NCBI RefSeq assembly: GCF_003002825.1
Contig: NZ_PVTE01000007.1
Coordinates: 186,001-250,000, forward strand
Reading direction: 5' to 3'
DNA: 64,000 nt
Source of the DNA: Spirosoma oryzae
GTDB taxonomy: Bacteria; Bacteroidota; Bacteroidia; Cytophagales; Spirosomataceae
Shown: positions 61,919-64,000 of the stretch, piece by piece
Layout of the letters: each line of letters starts with the position of its first letter
How positions within the stretch are numbered: the first letter of the stretch is position 1
Made by a program: the position numbers and the translations under genes
Notes under the pieces: generated by a model
The model's database searches: none
Seen by the model: only the letters and a program-made list of their open reading frames with translations
Told to the model about the DNA's origin: nothing

Positions 61919-63471
61919 ACGACTTCGTTGCCTTTGTCGGTACCCACGCTGATCAACTCCTTCGCCAGACGCTAACTCACATCGGACTGACGTTTGTTTC
62001 GTTGCTGCTGGCGCTGCTGATCGGCGTACCGCTGGGTATCTTGATTGCGCGCCATGCCCGACTGGCGAGTGTAACACTGGGCGTGGCGGGCGTGCTGCAA
62101 ACGATTCCTAGCGTCGCCCTGCTGGGCTTTCTGATTCCGGTGCTGGGTATTGGTATCGGGCCGGCGCTGGTCGCTCTGTTCCTGTATGCGCTACTACCCA
62201 TCATTCGGAACACCTATGTCGGTATTACGGAGGTAAGCCCGTCGGTGACGGATGCGGCTCGCGGGCTGGGAATGACCGATAATCAAATCCTGCTCAAAGT
62301 TGAACTGCCCTTAGCGTTACCTGTGCTTTTCGCCGGTATTCGTACCGCAACCGTCATTAATGTTGGCGTGGCTACCCTGGCTGCTTATGTTGCTGCTGGT
62401 GGGTTGGGTGAGTTTATTTTTGGTGGCATTGCGCTGAGTAATACCAGTATGATTCTGGCGGGTGCCATTCCGGCTGCGTTACTGGCCGTTGGGTTCGATG
62501 CTGGTCTGGCCTGGCTGCAACATCGATCGGGACGGCGCCTGCGTGTGGGCGCGGTGGTCTTTGCCCTGCTGCTGCCCATGCTATCCGGGTTTGCGCTGCT
62601 TCCGGCAGGACATGATAGGCTGGTTGCCGGGTTCGCTCATGAGTTTTATGGCCGGGCCGATGGCTATCCCGGTTTGCAGAAAACGTACGGCTTGCAGCTA
62701 ACGCCTAAGCTGATCGACCAGAATCTGATGTACGAGGCCATTCACCGGGGGCAGGTCGACCTTATCAGTGGCTATTCAACCGATGGTCGTATCAAAGCGT
62801 TCGATTTACTGGTGTTGGCCGATGACCGACACGCATTTCCACCCTACGATGCCGCGCCCATCGTACGGCAGGCGGCTCTGGATCGCTACCCGGCTCTGGG
62901 AACAACGCTGAATAAATTGGCTGGTCGCTTGTCAGACTCCGTCATGACTACGTTGAATTACCAGGTCGATTACCAGAAGCAGTCGCCGGAAGCGGTGGCG
63001 CGTCAGTTTCTGCAACGGACGGGGCTGTATAAAACGCCGTCGCCGGGCGAAAGAACGCAGACGATTGTGATGGGGTCGAAGGTGTTTACCGAGCAGTATA
63101 TTCTGGCCGAAATCTACCGGCAACTGATCGAGGGGCAAACACAACTACGGATGGTCACGAAGACGGGACTGGGCGGTACGCAGATTTGCTTTGATGCCCT
63201 GCGTACTGGTGCCATCGATTTTTACCCCGAATACACGGGGACGGGCCTGCTGGTCATCCTGCAACCACCAGCTGATACGTTGCGAACGATGTCGATGCAG
63301 TCCGATTCGGTCTACGCGTTTGTCGACGCGCAGTTCAGGGTTTCGTACAACATACAGTGGTTAAAACCGCTGGGGTTCAGCAACAGTTATGCGCTGATGA
63401 TGCGTCGCCAGCAGGCGCAGGCATTGGGCATTCGCTCGATACCCGATCTGGTCCGTTACCTACAACGATAG
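61915..63471 (+). CDS. ABC permease fused to a circularly permuted substrate-binding domain (OpuC/OpuF type)
   Basis: The 518-residue protein has a permease part (about 1-205) with LQTIPSVALLGFLIPVLGIG, the EAA-like loop SPSVTDAARGLGMTDNQILLKVELPLA, and AAGGLGEFIFGGIA. A further helix (VGAVVFALLLPMLSGFALL) puts the rest in the periplasm. The binding domain follows in an unusual order: first GYPGLQKTYGL, YSTDGRIKAFDL and NYQVDY (about 248-350), then GSKVFTEQYILAE, YPEYTGTGL and LGFSNSYALM (about 385-495). In OpuCC-type proteins the second group comes first. Betaine-type solutes are the likely substrates. Confidence 0.88.
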   Translation: MNDFVAFVGTHADQLLRQTLTHIGLTFVSLLLALLIGVPLGILIARHARLASVTLGVAGVLQTIPSVALLGFLIPVLGIGIGPALVALFLYALLPIIRNTYVGITEVSPSVTDAARGLGMTDNQILLKVELPLALPVLFAGIRTATVINVGVATLAAYVAAGGLGEFIFGGIALSNTSMILAGAIPAALLAVGFDAGLAWLQHRSGRRLRVGAVVFALLLPMLSGFALLPAGHDRLVAGFAHEFYGRADGYPGLQKTYGLQLTPKLIDQNLMYEAIHRGQVDLISGYSTDGRIKAFDLLVLADDRHAFPPYDAAPIVRQAALDRYPALGTTLNKLAGRLSDSVMTTLNYQVDYQKQSPEAVARQFLQRTGLYKTPSPGERTQTIVMGSKVFTEQYILAEIYRQLIEGQTQLRMVTKTGLGGTQICFDALRTGAIDFYPEYTGTGLLVILQPPADTLRTMSMQSDSVYAFVDAQFRVSYNIQWLKPLGFSNSYALMMRRQQAQALGIRSIPDLVRYLQR

Positions 63472-63489
63472 CCGGCTAGTAGCGCTGGG

Positions 63490-64000
63490 TCAACTGGCCG
63501 GCGAAGCCTGCGCGTTTGGTTGGTGCACTGTCTTCCGGAGGACTACTGCGGCTACCAGCATGGCTACTCCACAGCCAATACCAAGCGTCGACGTCGTTAT
63601 CATGGGTTGTAACTGCCCGGCCAGAAAAATGCCGATTACATCTGCCTGATTGCTTATCGCCATATAAAAAGCAAACTGTGACCCTTCGATGCCGCGTTGA
63701 CACAGACTCATCAGCATCGGCAGCGCGGCAATGCTGAAGATTGGTTCGAGTGATTGACGGACCACCAGTCCGGCAGTAGCTACCGTCGGATCGTTCCAGG
63801 ACGAAGCCGCCAGTGCGTACCCAATGTGCAGTATTGCCATGCCCAGCGTGGTGCCCAGCAGCATTCGTTGCGCACCAACAGTGTCGGCCAGCCACCCCCC
63901 CAACAGCGCCAGCAAAACCGCTAGTAGCGTACCATATGTGCCGCTGAGTACAGATACATCGGTGTCGGTCCAGCCCAGTTGCTGAATTAAGTGAATATTG
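63490..64000 (-). CDS. MFS transporter, 5' end cut by window edge
   Basis: The frame runs from a stop at 63490-63492 to the window edge (170 codons), so only the C-terminal half is present. It has about five hydrophobic segments (GTYGTLLAVLLALLGGWLAD, LLGTTLGMAILHIGYALAA, TSTLGIGCGVAMLVAAVVL) and the MFS-type GGWLADTVGAQRM loop between helices. The substrate is unknown. It converges on the ABC transporter gene with an 18-bp gap. Confidence 0.75.
   Translation of the reverse strand, partial: NIHLIQQLGWTDTDVSVLSGTYGTLLAVLLALLGGWLADTVGAQRMLLGTTLGMAILHIGYALAASSWNDPTVATAGLVVRQSLEPIFSIAALPMLMSLCQRGIEGSQFAFYMAISNQADVIGIFLAGQLQPMITTSTLGIGCGVAMLVAAVVLRKTVHQPNAQASPAS

Noticed and set aside
1..64000. 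tRNA, rRNA, integrase, transposase or prophage genes
   Set aside because: I looked for cloverleaf-like and transposase-like text in gaps and frames and found none. AT-rich islands alone do not prove a mobile element.

Overview
The window looks like chromosomal DNA of a Bacteroidota bacterium, most likely a Cytophagales member of the Spirosoma/Fibrella type (inference). The signs are type IX secretion (T9SS) features (a C25 gingipain-like peptidase, a type A sorting tail, a CHU_C/type B tail), several TAnnTTTG -7 boxes, GC-rich coding sequence with AT-rich islands, and families typical of this phylum (PadR-PspC/DUF2807, NamZ/DUF1343, DUF6624). I saw no rRNA, tRNA, CRISPR array, transposase or integrase.

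Layout. 1-10.3 kb: housekeeping and envelope genes: a truncated PorU-like T9SS peptidase, a PadR regulator with a PspC/DUF2807 membrane protein, an AI-2E-family exporter, L-serine ammonia-lyase, an MpaB-type oxygenase and an OmpA-like protein. 10.4-14.0 kb: an L-fucose-type sugar-acid cassette (FAH-family hydrolase, fuconolactonase-like amidohydrolase, FucP-like symporter, mutarotase). 14-21.5 kb: a patchwork of small genes, partly AT-rich and hairpin-dense (tyrosine phosphatase-like protein plus NamZ muramidase, rhodanese, LysR, acetyltransferases, DUF6624, a membrane protein/XRE pair). 21.6-23.6 kb: a CocE/NonD-type secreted hydrolase.

23.9-60.2 kb is a large exopolysaccharide locus. A plus-strand run encodes a membrane glycosyltransferase, a half-size TolC-like outer-membrane protein, a Wzc-like co-polymerase with a degenerate kinase domain, and then, unexpectedly, a hybrid A-PCP-KS-AT-ACP-aminotransferase megasynthase followed by a C-A-PCP-TE synthetase. 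Further on are a BcsA-like glycosyltransferase fused to a GH26-like domain, a GH2-like lipoprotein, an outer-membrane barrel, a flippase, two T9SS-secreted proteins, a 4'-phosphopantetheinyl transferase (needed to arm the megasynthases), an alpha-1,2-fucosyltransferase, a hexapeptide acyltransferase, three further glycosyltransferases, a Wzy/WaaL-like polymerase/ligase, the initiating sugar transferase and an atypical response regulator. The simplest reading is that a Wzx/Wzy-like fucosylated polysaccharide and a small peptide-polyketide are made from the same neighbourhood. Whether the peptide is attached to, exported with, or unrelated to the polysaccharide cannot be decided from sequence.

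60.9-64 kb: a DUF427 gene and a compatible-solute-type ABC transporter whose permease is fused to a substrate-binding domain that reads as circularly permuted, then a truncated MFS gene.

The best candidates for something new are the megasynthase inside the polysaccharide operon, the permuted binding domain, the GT2-GH26 fusion with a lost nucleophile, the response regulator with Glu at the phosphorylation site, and several families of long intergenic inverted repeats, including a 97-bp tandem array.
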